Below are positions 11,219 to 26,919 of a stretch of DNA of 55,000 bases, in pieces. The notes beneath the pieces are model-generated. The model was not told the origin of the DNA and did no database searches. It saw only the letters and a list, made by a program, of their open reading frames with translations. The stretch covers positions 1 to 55,000 of the forward strand of contig MCFG01000044.1 in assembly GCA_002104895.1 (NCBI GenBank), read 5' to 3'. The stretch is from Anaeromyces robustus (Eukaryota > Neocallimastigomycota > Neocallimastigomycetes > Neocallimastigales > Neocallimastigaceae). Every line of letters starts with the position of its first letter. Position 1 is the first letter of the stretch. Both the position numbers and the translations under genes were made by a program.

Positions 11219-11911
11219 CGGTAGTTCCAATATTACAATTGACACCAATATTGAAAACGTACACGAAAAGAAAATAAAATAAAAGAAAGTTAATTATACT
11301 TTGTAATATCGGAACACCTTTCCTTTGTTAACCCGGAAGGTCGGCGTCGATATATATTAGTATAATTTTAATTTATTTTTTATTTAAAATTTGTTTTATT
11401 AGAATATAGTTTTATTAATTATTAAAAATTAATAATAACTAATCTTTGTAGTATTTCAAACTACTTATGAATTAATTATTACTAATATATATAAAGTTAT
11501 AAAAGAATAAAAGCACAAAGAAAAATATTTTAACTAAAAGTTTTACACCTATTTATACTTTTTGCGGAAAAATAGTTTTAAAAATAAAAGTTCATAAAAA
11601 TAATAAAAAATTGCTAGAAACTAAGATATTTTGATATAAAATGAATCTCATAGAAAAATAAAGAAATATTATATAATTTTTTCTTAAAGTTTCTAATTTC
11701 ATTCCATGTAATTCTATAAAGAAATACAGAAATAAAATACAGAAACAAATACAGAATAAAATACAGAAATTTATAATAAATAAATTTAAAATAAAATTTT
11801 TATAAAATTTGGAACAAGGTGTGAGTCGAACCCAGAGTGTTCGCCCAGATGGTCATAGTTACTAACCACTAGACCATGGTTACTATTTTACTAATTGAGA
11901 GATTCGTTACA
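11219..11911 (-). repeat. 5' LTR of element B
   Basis: Upstream LTR of element B in transcription order. The tRNA-like module (A-box-like 11866-11876, B-box-like 11823-11833) lies near its transcriptional upstream end, where it could act on the element's own transcription. Confidence 0.87.
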
Positions 11912-13253
11912 AATAATAAATTTTTATGTAATAAAAATAAATAAATGTCGCGAATATTAGTGGATTTAAAATTGAAATTCACTAATAGATCAATTACATT
12001 TAAATTTCGTTATTGACTAAATCACTTAAAATTCGATTTTCAATAAAATAAACAAATATTAAAAAGTATTTAAATTGATATTGTAAAGGGTTTGGACAAA
12101 TTAAATAAATATTAATCAACTTAATTTAACCCTTAAGATATTAATAAAAATAATCAGAAGAAAAATAACGATAACTTGGCAAATATTGAAGATTTCCGCC
12201 GCTTCGCTTTGATTTTATGCTCATTGAGAAGCTCTGCTCAAGAGCTACAACATATCTGAATTTCAGCCCATTTGGACCACTGGTTGGCGAGATATTGGAC
12301 TTTAAAGGTTTATACAATATAAAAATATAATTAAATATTTACAAGGATCCATAAATAAATAATTATAATATTTTATATAGATAAAATCTTTTTATTTCAA
12401 TAATTATATTATAATTTATAATAATAATAATCATTCAGATATACAGAAAACGCCTTCAAATAATTTATAAAATATTAATTAGAATAATAATAATAATTTA
12501 TATAATATATTATAATAATTGTTAATTATTTTTATAAAAATTAGAATAGTTGATTATTATATTAATTTACAGAAATTCTTAGAATTCTAAAAATCTCAAA
12601 AAGATTTAAAATTTACTTAAGATCTTAAATAATTAAAAATATCCCATTTTATCTAGAATTAATTATACAGAAAAGATTATAAAAATCCAAAGATAAAAAT
12701 AATTAATATATAGATAAATAATTAAATAGTATACTAAACAATTAAAATAATTAAATAGTTAACTAGTTAAATAATTAGAATAGTTATAAATCTAAATCTT
12801 AGATTATAAATTCTTATCATTAAATTTATTAATAGTTTATATAGTTTTATATTAGTTTTATATAGTTAGATTTTTATCAATATTATTTTATTCATATATT
12901 TTATTTAAAATTATACATGTATAAATATATTATCAATAGATTATAATAATTAAATGTATTAATAATTATTAGATTTAGAAAAAGTATAAATAAGGATTGA
13001 AATTACAATTCCTTTTAATCTTTGTAAGATTATTAACTAAATAACTTAGAATTAATGACTTAATAATCTAATTATTATTTAAACTTTTCTTAATTAATTA
13101 TTAATAAAAAATATTATTATAAAACTTAATTATTTTAAAACGTGTTCTTTTAATTAATTAATTAATTTATTGTGTATTAATAAATAAATTTGCCTATTAA
13201 TTATATATTTGTTTAATTAGTTATTTTGTTATTAATTAAACATCTTGACCTGA
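11912..13253. other. Repeat-rich intergenic stretch, no gene seen
   Basis: AT-rich sequence without a convincing frame. A GC-richer patch at about 12170-12310 stands out and may be the remnant of another repeat. The sequence just after 11911 resembles continuing 3' noncoding sequence of the interrupted diverged element, but too weakly to be sure. Confidence 0.45.
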
Positions 13254-13541
13254 CCATTATTAAACCAAAACTACCCACATTTAACACCTACTTTTTTTAA
13301 ATTAATATATGTATTACAAAAACAAGAGTTCTTATCTAATATTGACTACCAAAGGAGAATTGCAGGATATTGGGAAAAAAAGCCAAAGAAACTAATAAGA
13401 ACCAATGAAATTAATGCTATAGTTAAATATTACAAAAATATGGAAATCCTGGAAAAAAGAAAAAATGAAATTGATAGAAATAAAATAATTAATTTATGGT
13501 TAGATTGTTTAGATGATTTAAATATTAAAATTATTAATTAA
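13254..13541 (+). pseudogene. Tail of a probable Mutator-like (MULE) transposase
   Basis: A 95-codon open stretch with no start, ending in TAA at 13539-13541 and followed by a poly(A) run. The order of features, YPHLTPTFFKLIYVLQ, then IDYQRRIAGYW, a basic KKPKKL segment, a helix with KYYKN and a final WLDCLDDLNI, resembles the C-terminal region of FLYWCH-type MULE transposases (an aromatic/His start, E-rich helix, Q...G motif, basic linker, and a YL.IAH-like end). This is recognition by pattern, not by search. The upstream catalytic domain is absent: an in-frame TGA sits directly before 13254. It is a 5'-truncated plain DNA transposon remnant. Confidence 0.4.
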
Positions 13542-13784
13542 TAATTAAAAAAAAAAAAAAAAAAAAAAAAGAGAAATAACCAAATAAATATGATCAGTAG
13601 AGTTTTATTTTAAAAATTTATTATTTTATTAAAAATAATTAATATTATTTTATTATTTTATTATTTTATTATTTTATTATATAAAAATTTATGTTTTAAT
13701 AATATTAAAAATAATTAATATTTTAATATTTTATTATTTTATTATTTTATTATTCTATTATTATTTTATAATTTTATCATTTTA

Positions 13785-13905
13785 TTATGGTTAGATTGTT
13801 GAGATGATTTAAATATTAAAATTATTAATTAATAATTAAAAAATAAAAGAGAAATTACTAAATAAATATGATCAATATAGTTTTATTTTAAAAATTTATG
13901 TTTTA
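13785..13905 (+). repeat. Partial duplicate of the transposase 3' end
   Basis: About 120 bp repeating 13495-13620: the last ~17 codons of the transposase-like frame, its stop, and the downstream sequence with AAATATGATCA. The two copies are in the same orientation and lie about 290 bp apart. The intervening sequence is TTATT-rich, so local duplication through slippage or unequal exchange is plausible. Confidence 0.6.
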
Positions 13906-14030
13906 ATAATATTATTTTATTATTTTATTATTTTATTATTTTATTAATGAAATAACATTTATTTATTTTATTATTTTATTAATGAAATAAATTTTATTTC
14001 ATTTTATTTTATTTAATTTTATTATTTTAT

Positions 14031-14350
14031 TTATGAAATATCATTTATTTTATTTTATTTTATTTTATTTTATTTTATTTTATTTTATTTTATTTTATTT
14101 TATTTTATTTTATTTTATTTTATTTTATTTTATTTCATTTGATTTTATTTTATTTTATTTCATTTTATTTTATTTAATTTTATTATTTTATTAATGAAAT
14201 ATCATTTATTTTATTTTATTTAATTTAATTTTATTATTTTATTTATGAAATATCATTTATTTTATTTTATTTTATTTTATTTTATTTTATTTTATTTTAT
14301 TTTATTTTATTTTATTTTATTATTTATTTTATTATTTTATTTTTTTTTAT
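14031..14350. repeat. TTTTA pentanucleotide array
   Basis: Long imperfect array of TTTTA interrupted by longer unique words such as ATTTATGAAATATCATT, which itself recurs, so the array also has a higher-order repeat. Confidence 0.85.
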
Positions 14351-14429
14351 TTTATTATTATACGCCACATTATAATATATTCATAAATCCATCAAACATA
14401 CATAGTTTTATTTAGCCACAAAAAAAAAA

Positions 14430-14458
14430 CGTGACTTGGCGAAATGGGACACCCCCTC
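14430..14458 (-). repeat. Possible solitary terminal repeat of a DNA transposon
   Basis: On the minus strand this reads GAGGGGGTGTCCCATTTCG followed by CCAAGTCACG, a GC-rich word isolated in AT desert that resembles the terminal inverted repeat style of Tc1/mariner-type transposons. No second copy was found in the window, so the element is either lost or never present. Weak call. Confidence 0.25.
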
Positions 14459-14886
14459 TATAAATATATATGTCTACCGAATTTATTATTATTATAATTA
14501 TTATTATTTATTATTATTATTATTATTATTATTTATATCTATTGATCTTTTCATCCATATCCATATTCATATTCATATTAATCTTGGTTTATTTTTTTAT
14601 TATTAATTATTAATAATTCATAACAAGCATTTTCTAAATTAAAAAAAAAATATTTATAGTGTATAATAATCATTAATTTATTATTATTATTTTTTTTTCT
14701 AATCAATTATAAAATTTTATTAATGAAAAATAAAAAAATAAAAATGTTAAAGATTGTTAATAGAAAAAACTATAAGAAATGGAGAAATTTTAAAAAAAAA
14801 AAAAAAAAAAAAAGATTTCTATCATATTATTATAATAGGATAGTAATTTGTTTCTATAGAATTGCCAACTACTAAACAGAGTATTT

Positions 14887-14922
14887 ATATTTAAAAACTA
14901 TTTATAAATAGTTTTTAAATAT
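14887..14922. repeat. Perfect 36-bp palindrome
   Basis: An uninterrupted perfect palindrome centred between 14904 and 14905, with arms ATATTTAAAAACTATTTA and its exact reverse complement. It lies about 1 kb downstream of the LRR gene on the minus strand. Confidence 0.75.
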
Positions 14923-15657
14923 GAAAAAGTTGAAAAAATTCAATTTTATTGATTATTATTTTTTTAAATATAAATATTCATAGTATTTATTTAATAGAAA
15001 TTAAATAATTTTAACAAAAGTTTAGAATATATATGGATTATATGGATTAAATAAAATAAAAATACTTTTATATAATATTATATTATATTATATTATATTA
15101 TATTATATTATATTATTCATATAAAAAATTTTATATCTTTCTTTTAAAATTATTAAATGTTGGAATAATCATCATCATAAATTTTCAAATAATTTTTTAT
15201 TGTGTCTAGTTAAAATAATAAAATTTCATAATTGTAAATTATATTCTTTAACAATTATTTGTTAATATATTAATATGTTAATAAATATTAGATATTAGAT
15301 ATTATATAAACTATATAGAATATATTATCTATATATTTTATAAATGTTCTATATAATATATACGTAGATATAGAACTCTTTTATATACAAATAATTTACC
15401 TATTTTATATACACTTATCTATAAAACAATAAACTAGAAAAAAAAAAAGTTAGGATTGCATTTTTTTTTAAAAGAAAAATCAATCTTTACTTAAATATTT
15501 GAATAAATTTTTTGAAATTAAATCAATTCCTAATTAATTCCTAAAAAATTATTTTATTTTTTTTACCAATTTTATTATATTTTATTTTATTTTATTTTAT
15601 TTTTTTTTTTTTTTTTTGGAATTTTTCCAAATATTACATTAATATACACTTTTAGAA

Positions 15658-15717
<60 letters not shown>

Positions 15718-15987
15718 AATAATTAATTAAAAGTTTTAAATAAATTTATTTTTATTTTGAAAAACTAATAATTGTTTTTTATTTATAAAATTAATGGAGT
15801 TAATTAATTATTTTTGAACAATTAATTATTTTTTTATTTTTATAAAGCAAAATTTTATTAACATTATAAATTTAGTTTTTTTGTTACCCTATTTTTTTAA
15901 TAATAAAGATAAACTAAAAAATGTTTTTAAAACCAGAATAATTATATAAATGAAAATTATCAAATATTTTTTTAATATTTTGAATTT

Positions 15988-17232
15988 TTACTTTTTATTC
16001 AAATATACAGTATATGGTCCAGTCAAATTTAACAATTCTTGGTCATTCAATTTATTTTTATTTTTTCCGGCTAAAGTAAGATCGATTATAATTTTATTTT
16101 CAATTATTTCGTTTAAATTGAAATTTGCATTTAGAGGAAGGTCTTTTATTAACCTTCCATCTATTTTTAATTCTTCTAGATATTTCATTTCCCAAAGGAA
16201 ATCTGGAAAATAATTCAAATTAGGATTATTTTGTATATATAACTTTTTTAAATTCGTTAATTTTTTTAGTAAAGGAGGGATTTTAATAATTTGATTACCA
16301 CTAATATCTAGTACATTTAATGTATTCATCATATATATTCCAAATGGAATTTGTTTTAAGTTTTTTCCACTTAAATTTAGTGACAAATTATTTTCAGTAT
16401 TATAATTGGAATCAGGAGGAGTACATGAGCAATGATTGAATGTTTTTACAATAATAGAATAATACCATTCCTTCGGATAATATTGACTGTCACAATAATA
16501 TGTATATTTCTTTAACAATATATCTTCTAAGTTTATTAAGTTTTCCAAGGATTCAGGTAACGATTTAAGATTTGTACTATATAAATTCAAGATTTTCAAA
16601 TTTTTCAATTTACCAATAGAATCAGGCAATTCTGAAAATGAATGATTATGAGAAAGATTTAATTTTTCTAAATTTTTTAAATTACCAATAGAATCCGGTA
16701 GAGTAGAAAGATTATTGGAGGATAAATTCAAATCTTCTAAATTTTTTAAATTACCAATAGAATCCGGTAGAGTAGAAAGATTATTGTAGGATAAATTCAA
16801 ATCTTCTAAAAATTTTAAATTACCAATAGAATCCGGTAGAGTTAAAAGCTCATTATGATATAAATCCAATACACGTAAATTATTTAAATTTTCAATAAAC
16901 GTCGGTAAAACTTTTAAATTAATATAATTGTATTTTTCTTTATTATATCCACTATATACCTTCAACATTCTTAAATCAGACAATTTTTCGATAGAGTTTG
17001 GTAATGTTTGAAGAGTTTTTTTAAATACTTCTCTCAATTCATCCGTTAATTGACTTTTTGATATTTCTTCATTAAATTTACTCAATGTATTATCATATTC
17101 AATGTACAAAAATTTCAAACCCGAACTAAAATAAAAAGTACTTCCTAATTCCCATCTGGTGATCATCATGCATTTACCATCTCTTGATGTACATTCTGTA
17201 ATTTTATTATTATTCTCGGATTTACCCTCCAT
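15988..17232 (-). CDS. Intracellular leucine-rich-repeat protein
   Basis: Intronless, 414 residues, no signal peptide (it starts MEGKSENNNK). Residues ~95-245 form plant-type/Shoc2-like LRRs of 23 residues with the pattern LPDSIGNLKNLEDLNLS. Further units follow at ~290-370. Between them is a Cys/Tyr-rich insert (~250-280) with no LRR pattern. Three consecutive units (DNA at about 16681-16887) are almost identical in 69-bp steps, which shows recent unit duplication. The LRR horseshoe would bind a partner protein. The partner and pathway are not visible in the sequence, and there is no kinase, TIR or NB domain. Unlike the two LRR-CBM18 genes in this window it has no introns and no export signal, so it is a different LRR lineage. 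Confidence 0.8.
   Translation of the reverse strand: MEGKSENNNKITECTSRDGKCMMITRWELGSTFYFSSGLKFLYIEYDNTLSKFNEEISKSQLTDELREVFKKTLQTLPNSIEKLSDLRMLKVYSGYNKEKYNYINLKVLPTFIENLNNLRVLDLYHNELLTLPDSIGNLKFLEDLNLSYNNLSTLPDSIGNLKNLEDLNLSSNNLSTLPDSIGNLKNLEKLNLSHNHSFSELPDSIGKLKNLKILNLYSTNLKSLPESLENLINLEDILLKKYTYYCDSQYYPKEWYYSIIVKTFNHCSCTPPDSNYNTENNLSLNLSGKNLKQIPFGIYMMNTLNVLDISGNQIIKIPPLLKKLTNLKKLYIQNNPNLNYFPDFLWEMKYLEELKIDGRLIKDLPLNANFNLNEIIENKIIIDLTLAGKNKNKLNDQELLNLTGPYTVYLNKK
16681..16887 (-). repeat. 69-bp tandem LRR coding repeats
   Basis: Successive units begin at 16681, 16750 and 16819, all with the same AATTACCAATAGAATCCGGT core and only a few differences. Each unit encodes one 23-residue LRR. Confidence 0.8.
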
Positions 17233-19150
<1,918 letters not shown>

Positions 19151-20611
19151 TTAGCAATTTTTAATACCACACCACATATCATTTTCAATTCCCCATTGAC
19201 CATTTTCATCAACATGAACAACATTTTTATTTGTACAACATGGATAACCTAATTTTTCAGACCAACATTTACATGTTGAATCATTTGTACTTTTTTCTCT
19301 CATAACACACCATTCATCATTTTCATAACCCCATTCTAAATCATCAGTATAGAGAACTAAAGTTGTAGTTTTACAATATGGATAACCATTTTCATGAGTT
19401 CCTTCCTTTTTTTCGGAACATGAATATGGAATACTACACCATTGATCATTTTCTATACCATAATCACCGTAGGAATCACTTTCAACAATGACACAATATT
19501 TACAACATGGATAACCAAGATTTTTTTCTTCACTGAAACAATTCATATTAGTAGGTTGTGGATTAATAGTTGTAGTAGTAGTTTTCTTAGTAGTGGTAGT
19601 GGTAGTAGTAGTAGTAGTGGTGGTGGTTTTAATACTTATAGGTTGAATATTATTTGAAGGATAAGCTGCTAAAAGAGCATTATATTGTTGAGCAGTAATA
19701 GGAATAACATAACCATGACGAGGAGTAAAATTAAAACTATAACTATTACGATTAACCGTTTTAAAATTTTGAAGATCAGTAGTTTCTTGCATAACATAAT
19801 AATGATCATAATAGGCATCAGACATTAAAAGCCATTTATTAGAATTTAATAATTTATAAATATTTGGACCTTCAACACCAATATTACCTTCAGAAACTTG
19901 TTTTATTTCTTTATATGGACCATTAGCATGATCAGATGTAGCAAGATAAATACGTTTATTAGTTTCATTTTTATAATACATATAATATTTTCCATTTTGG
20001 AAAATAATATCTGAATCAATAGCATCATTACCATTACTTGGAGCAAATAATAAGGCTGGTGCTGTATCTAATTTTTTCATATCTTTACTATAAGCATAAT
20101 ACATAATAGTTCTATTATCACGTCCAGGAACTCTTGCAGCATAATAAATCATATAAGATTTTTTTTCTGGATCATAAATCGCTTGTGGAGCCCATGCACG
20201 ATCAGCTCCTTGCATTAAAGGATATTTATTGGCAATTTCTATACTTGTTGTATCATACCAATTAATAAGATCTTTAGATTTTGCACTTAAAAGATTACGA
20301 TTACTATTCCAACCAAGTGCAGATTTCATATCTGTAGCAAGTAAATAATATAAACCATCTTCACCTTTAAAAATATAAGGATCACGTAAACATTCTGTTC
20401 CAATATTGGATTTCCATACTTCTTTTCCATTATTAAGAGCTTTAAAATTATAACCATCAATACTTACAGCATAAGAAAGTCTTTCTTGTTCAGGAGCATT
20501 ACCAAGGAAATAAGCAAATAAATAAGCATCTCCTTCAGTACTTTGAGCAGCTGAAATATAAGAAAATAGAGTTAAAATAACAAAAGTAAAAATATTTAAA
20601 TTTAAATTCAT
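19151..20611 (-). CDS. Secreted GH43-type hemicellulase with three fungal dockerins
   Basis: Intronless, 486 residues. Signal peptide at 1-22. Residues ~25-318 look like a five-bladed beta-propeller of glycoside hydrolase family 43: RDPYIF with candidate general base Asp77, GADRAWAPQAIYDP around residue 138, AIDSDIIFQNGKYYMYY with Asp199/Asp201 as candidate pKa modulator, and GVEGPNIY with Glu248 as candidate acid. A Thr-only linker (~329-348) leads to three Cys/Trp-rich CBM10-like fungal dockerins (~358-397, 398-439, 448-486), each ending in the WC motif; the middle one is the most divergent. The family cleaves arabinose or xylose linkages in hemicellulose; the exact substrate is not clear. 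The dockerins would tether it outside the cell to cellulosome scaffoldins. It pairs functionally with the esterase at 37857-39835. Confidence 0.88.
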   Translation of the reverse strand: MNLNLNIFTFVILTLFSYISAAQSTEGDAYLFAYFLGNAPEQERLSYAVSIDGYNFKALNNGKEVWKSNIGTECLRDPYIFKGEDGLYYLLATDMKSALGWNSNRNLLSAKSKDLINWYDTTSIEIANKYPLMQGADRAWAPQAIYDPEKKSYMIYYAARVPGRDNRTIMYYAYSKDMKKLDTAPALLFAPSNGNDAIDSDIIFQNGKYYMYYKNETNKRIYLATSDHANGPYKEIKQVSEGNIGVEGPNIYKLLNSNKWLLMSDAYYDHYYVMQETTDLQNFKTVNRNSYSFNFTPRHGYVIPITAQQYNALLAAYPSNNIQPISIKTTTTTTTTTTTTTKKTTTTTINPQPTNMNCFSEEKNLGYPCCKYCVIVESDSYGDYGIENDQWCSIPYSCSEKKEGTHENGYPYCKTTTLVLYTDDLEWGYENDEWCVMREKSTNDSTCKCWSEKLGYPCCTNKNVVHVDENGQWGIENDMWCGIKNC

Positions 20612-23600
20612 TTTTTGAAATTTCGAACTAAAATTTTTATTTTATTTAATTTTTTTTTTTTTATATTTATTTAGAAAATAATTAAAAGAACTATTCAAAT
20701 AATAATTTTCATATATATATAGATATAAATAGATATTTTATTTATTGTTTATTGTTTTTTTTTATATATATAAAAATTGATTTTGAATTTCAATGTCAAT
20801 TTACTTTTAATTTAAATAGTCAATATTTAAGTAAAAGTATATTAGATTAAGAAAAGGAAAAAAAAAAAAGAATAAATTTTTTTTTATTATCTTATTTTTC
20901 CAATTAATATATATTAAAATAATTTTATTAATATTAAATAATTTATAAATGTCATATTAATTATATATTAAAATTTATTTATAATATAAAGACATTTGTA
21001 TACAATATTAAGGTATTACTATGAATAATAATTAAAAATCCTTTTTAATTATATTAATTTTTTTTTTAAAAAAAACTTTAATTAAAAAAAAATAAATAAT
21101 ATTAAATAAACTTTAAAATTTATTTATTATTTTTATGATGTGGTTTTACAATATATAATATATAATGTATTTTAAAATTTATAATATTTTATTATATTTT
21201 ATATAATAATATGTGGCTTATTGATTTATTTAAAATAATGTATTATTAATTGATGTTTATTTTTTTTTTTTTTTAAGGTTGGAATTGTTAAATGGGAAAA
21301 TAATAAATTTATATTTAAGTTTAATTAAAGATTATCATTATTAGGAAATTAAAAATGGGTATCAACAAACCTTATTTATTATAAATATTAAAATTAATTT
21401 AATTAATCATATGTCCGGAAAAATATTGTGATTTACATTATTTAATCATTCCTTTATTAAAAATAAAAATGATAATAATTAATAATTATTAGAATAAAAA
21501 GTTTTTTTGTATTCCTCAAATCATTGAAATTCAATTTATATCAATCAATGATATGATTTATAAATTATTAATTATTATTATTTATCATTATTATTATTAT
21601 TATTATTATAATATCTTATTATTAAATACTTTTTTTTTAATTTCAATCCATATTAAAATGTAAATTACAATTAAAAGAAAAGAAAAATTATATATAATTA
21701 ATAATTAATAATAAATAATTAATAATAATAGTAAATAAATAAATAAATAATTCATATAAAAAAAAGTTATTATAAAAACTTTTAAAATTATTTTTTTTTT
21801 ATTTTATGCTTTATTTTTTTTATTAAGAGAGAGAAATTAATTATCTTCAAAACTTTTTTCTTTATTAAATTTTAACAAAATTAAACTTTTTGTGTAACAA
21901 AATATAAAAAAAAATAATTTCAATTAATATAAATGAATATTAATTAATTAAAATAATAATAAAACATTTTATAATTAATTAATATTCATTTATATTAATT
22001 GAAAAAGTATTATCAATAAATAAATATACAATCTTAAAATTATATATATTTTATTTTACTTTATTTATTAGTTTAGTCTATGAATATTATTCAGACATCT
22101 AAATATTGTGTATGAGCATTCTTTAAAACTATAAATAATATAAATTTTTAGCAAAATATTATAAAGTAAAACATTCTAATTGTTATAATAGATTATATAT
22201 TAATAAATATATTTCATAACCTTTATAAATCAATATTAGGGTAGTTATATCTTATTTATTTGAAAAGTTGAAATTAAAAATTAAGTACTTATTTCTTTTA
22301 AAAATTTAAGCCATAAAATTATTTAAATTTATAAATTATTTTAAAGAAAATGATGGGGATTTTATTTCTGTACTTATTAAACATATGAAAAACACTTAAA
22401 TTTAAATTAAAGAAAGCAATATTATTTCTTCAATTTAAATAAAAGTGAAAAATTTAAATAAAATTGTATTTGAAACTAAATTTTTCGATTCTTTTTATAA
22501 AAATATGATTAACTGTTTTAAACAATTGTTAATAAAATGTTTAGTTTTTGAAAAAAAATATATAGATTTATAGGTTTATTTTATTTTCACATAATTTACA
22601 TATAGCCAATAATGTTATATTTCTATTATTTTAACATATTAACATTAATTTATCTCTATTACATTAATTAAATTTATTTGTTTTTTTTTTTTTCATAGAA
22701 TTAATATTGATATAAATATAGACATTATCACTACTTGAATATGAAATAATATTATATGCTCATAAATAAATATCCAAGTATTTTTAAATATAATAATGAT
22801 TGCATTAAAAAAAAATTGTAACAGAATAATTTCAAGATCAATAGAAAATTATCAAAATTATTTTTAAATAAATTAGATAATAATTAAGTAGATTAGTTAA
22901 TAAATCATTTTAATAATGATAACCTTTTAATATGTAGAAAAGATTTAACAAATTCAATTGGAAAATTTATACCTAGATATATTTAATTATTATAATATGA
23001 ATATATTTTATTTTTATTTGAAAAAAGAGTTAAAACCAGGATTATAGGATAGAAATTTTTTACATTTAAATATAGTTAACGAAACAATTCGGAAATAAAA
23101 ATAAATGTTTAGATTTTATAATATATTAGATACTGAAAAATTAAAAAGAAATCAAAGGTTTTTGACGATACATTATGGTACTAAGAAAAAATCGAAAAAA
23201 TGTTAAGAATAAAGAAAATAAAAACTATAAATATAAAAAAAAATATATTGAAACTGAAAGTAAAAGTATAAAGAATAAAAAGAAAAACAATGATTATATC
23301 TTTATAAAAAAAATATTTAAATTATATAATAATTATAGATAAAATTTTATTATAAAAAAAAATAAATTAGACTAGCATATGGGTACACATCTTTTATTAC
23401 GTACATTACAAGTGTACCTGTATGTGATGCGTATGGTATAGTAAACCCAGTCTTCAAATAACCTCTTGTAACAAATCCAGAATATTAAAAAAAAAAATTA
23501 AATAAAATTTAAAATAATAATTTAATTATATATATCATATTTAAATAATTTTATATTTTTTATAATAAAATAATTAAAAAAAAAAATAAAAAAATTAAAA

Positions 23601-23640
23601 ATCATTATTAAAAAAAAAAATAATTTTATAAATATAATGG

Positions 23641-23682
<42 letters not shown>

Positions 23683-23969
23683 ATGACTATTTTAATATAA
23701 ATTTTATATAGTATTTAAGAAATAAGAAATAAATTTTTATATTAAAAATATGGATAAATAAATTAATTGTACTAAAAATAAAATAAAAATAAACTATAAT
23801 AAAATTAAAAATTTAAAAAAAGTAGGTTGTAAAATAATTATTATTTATATATGATTTTTTATAATAAATTAAATTTATCCAGATAAATTTTTCTGGATAA
23901 ATTTTTTGTGGTATAAGCATTAGCAATTTTTTTTTTTTTAATTTTTATTTATTTATTTATTTATTTTTT

Positions 23970-24017
<48 letters not shown>

Positions 24018-24226
24018 TTATTTTTCAAATAATAATAATAATAAAGAATTATTGTAAAAAAAAAACTAATATTAAATAGTAATATTAACAATAAAATTTC
24101 TAAAAAAAATAATACAGAAATTTCAATTTATTTTTTAATATTTAAAAATTAAAAAATAATTGTATTAATATAATGATGAGGTATAATTAATGATTTGAAA
24201 TACTTTTTTCATTTAGAAAAAAAAAA
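20612..24226. other. 3.6-kb AT-rich desert
   Basis: No gene seen. The first ~200 bp are the likely promoter of the GH43 gene. A perfect 30-bp inverted repeat lies at 21921-22001, a run of about 41 T at 23641-23681, and TTTA blocks at 23940-24020. A GC-richer patch at about 23370-23480 has a short coding-like minus-strand frame (with VTRGYLKTGF and MYVIKDVYPYAS) but no start or end; I cannot identify it. Confidence 0.5.
21921..22001. repeat. Perfect 30-bp inverted repeat with 21-bp loop
   Basis: Left arm 21921-21950 and right arm 21972-22001 are exact reverse complements. The arms contain AATATAAATGAATATT and are not simple microsatellite sequence, so a hairpin of 30 bp would form in RNA or single-stranded DNA. 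It could be a tiny foldback element. Confidence 0.75.

Positions 24227-26919
<2,693 letters not shown>

Larger units (their letters stand above)
6628..11911 (-). mobile_element. Ty3/gypsy-type LTR retrotransposon B (Gag-protease only)
   Basis: Sister of element A with the same layout: 5' LTR at 11219-11911, leader at 9575-11218, Gag-protease frame at 7640-9574, 3' noncoding sequence with a purine tract at 7336-7344, and 3' LTR at 6628-7332. The Gag frame looks whole in this copy. Pol is absent, exactly as in A, so the family is a defined non-autonomous one that must borrow reverse transcriptase and integrase. The two LTRs are near-identical, so it is recent. The outer 5-bp flanks do not match, so no target duplication is evident. 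It sits in the stub of the diverged element. Confidence 0.87.
13906..15987. other. Microsatellite-rich desert
   Basis: No gene seen. It contains a TTTTA pentanucleotide block (~14031-14350), TTA runs (~14480-14535 and 15655-15714), a TATTA block (~15070-15113) and a perfect palindrome at 14887-14922. A GC-richer patch at 14430-14458 is described separately. Confidence 0.5.

Noticed and set aside
15950-16213. Plus-strand frame of 87 codons
   Set aside because: Antisense to the end of the LRR gene and without any pattern of its own.
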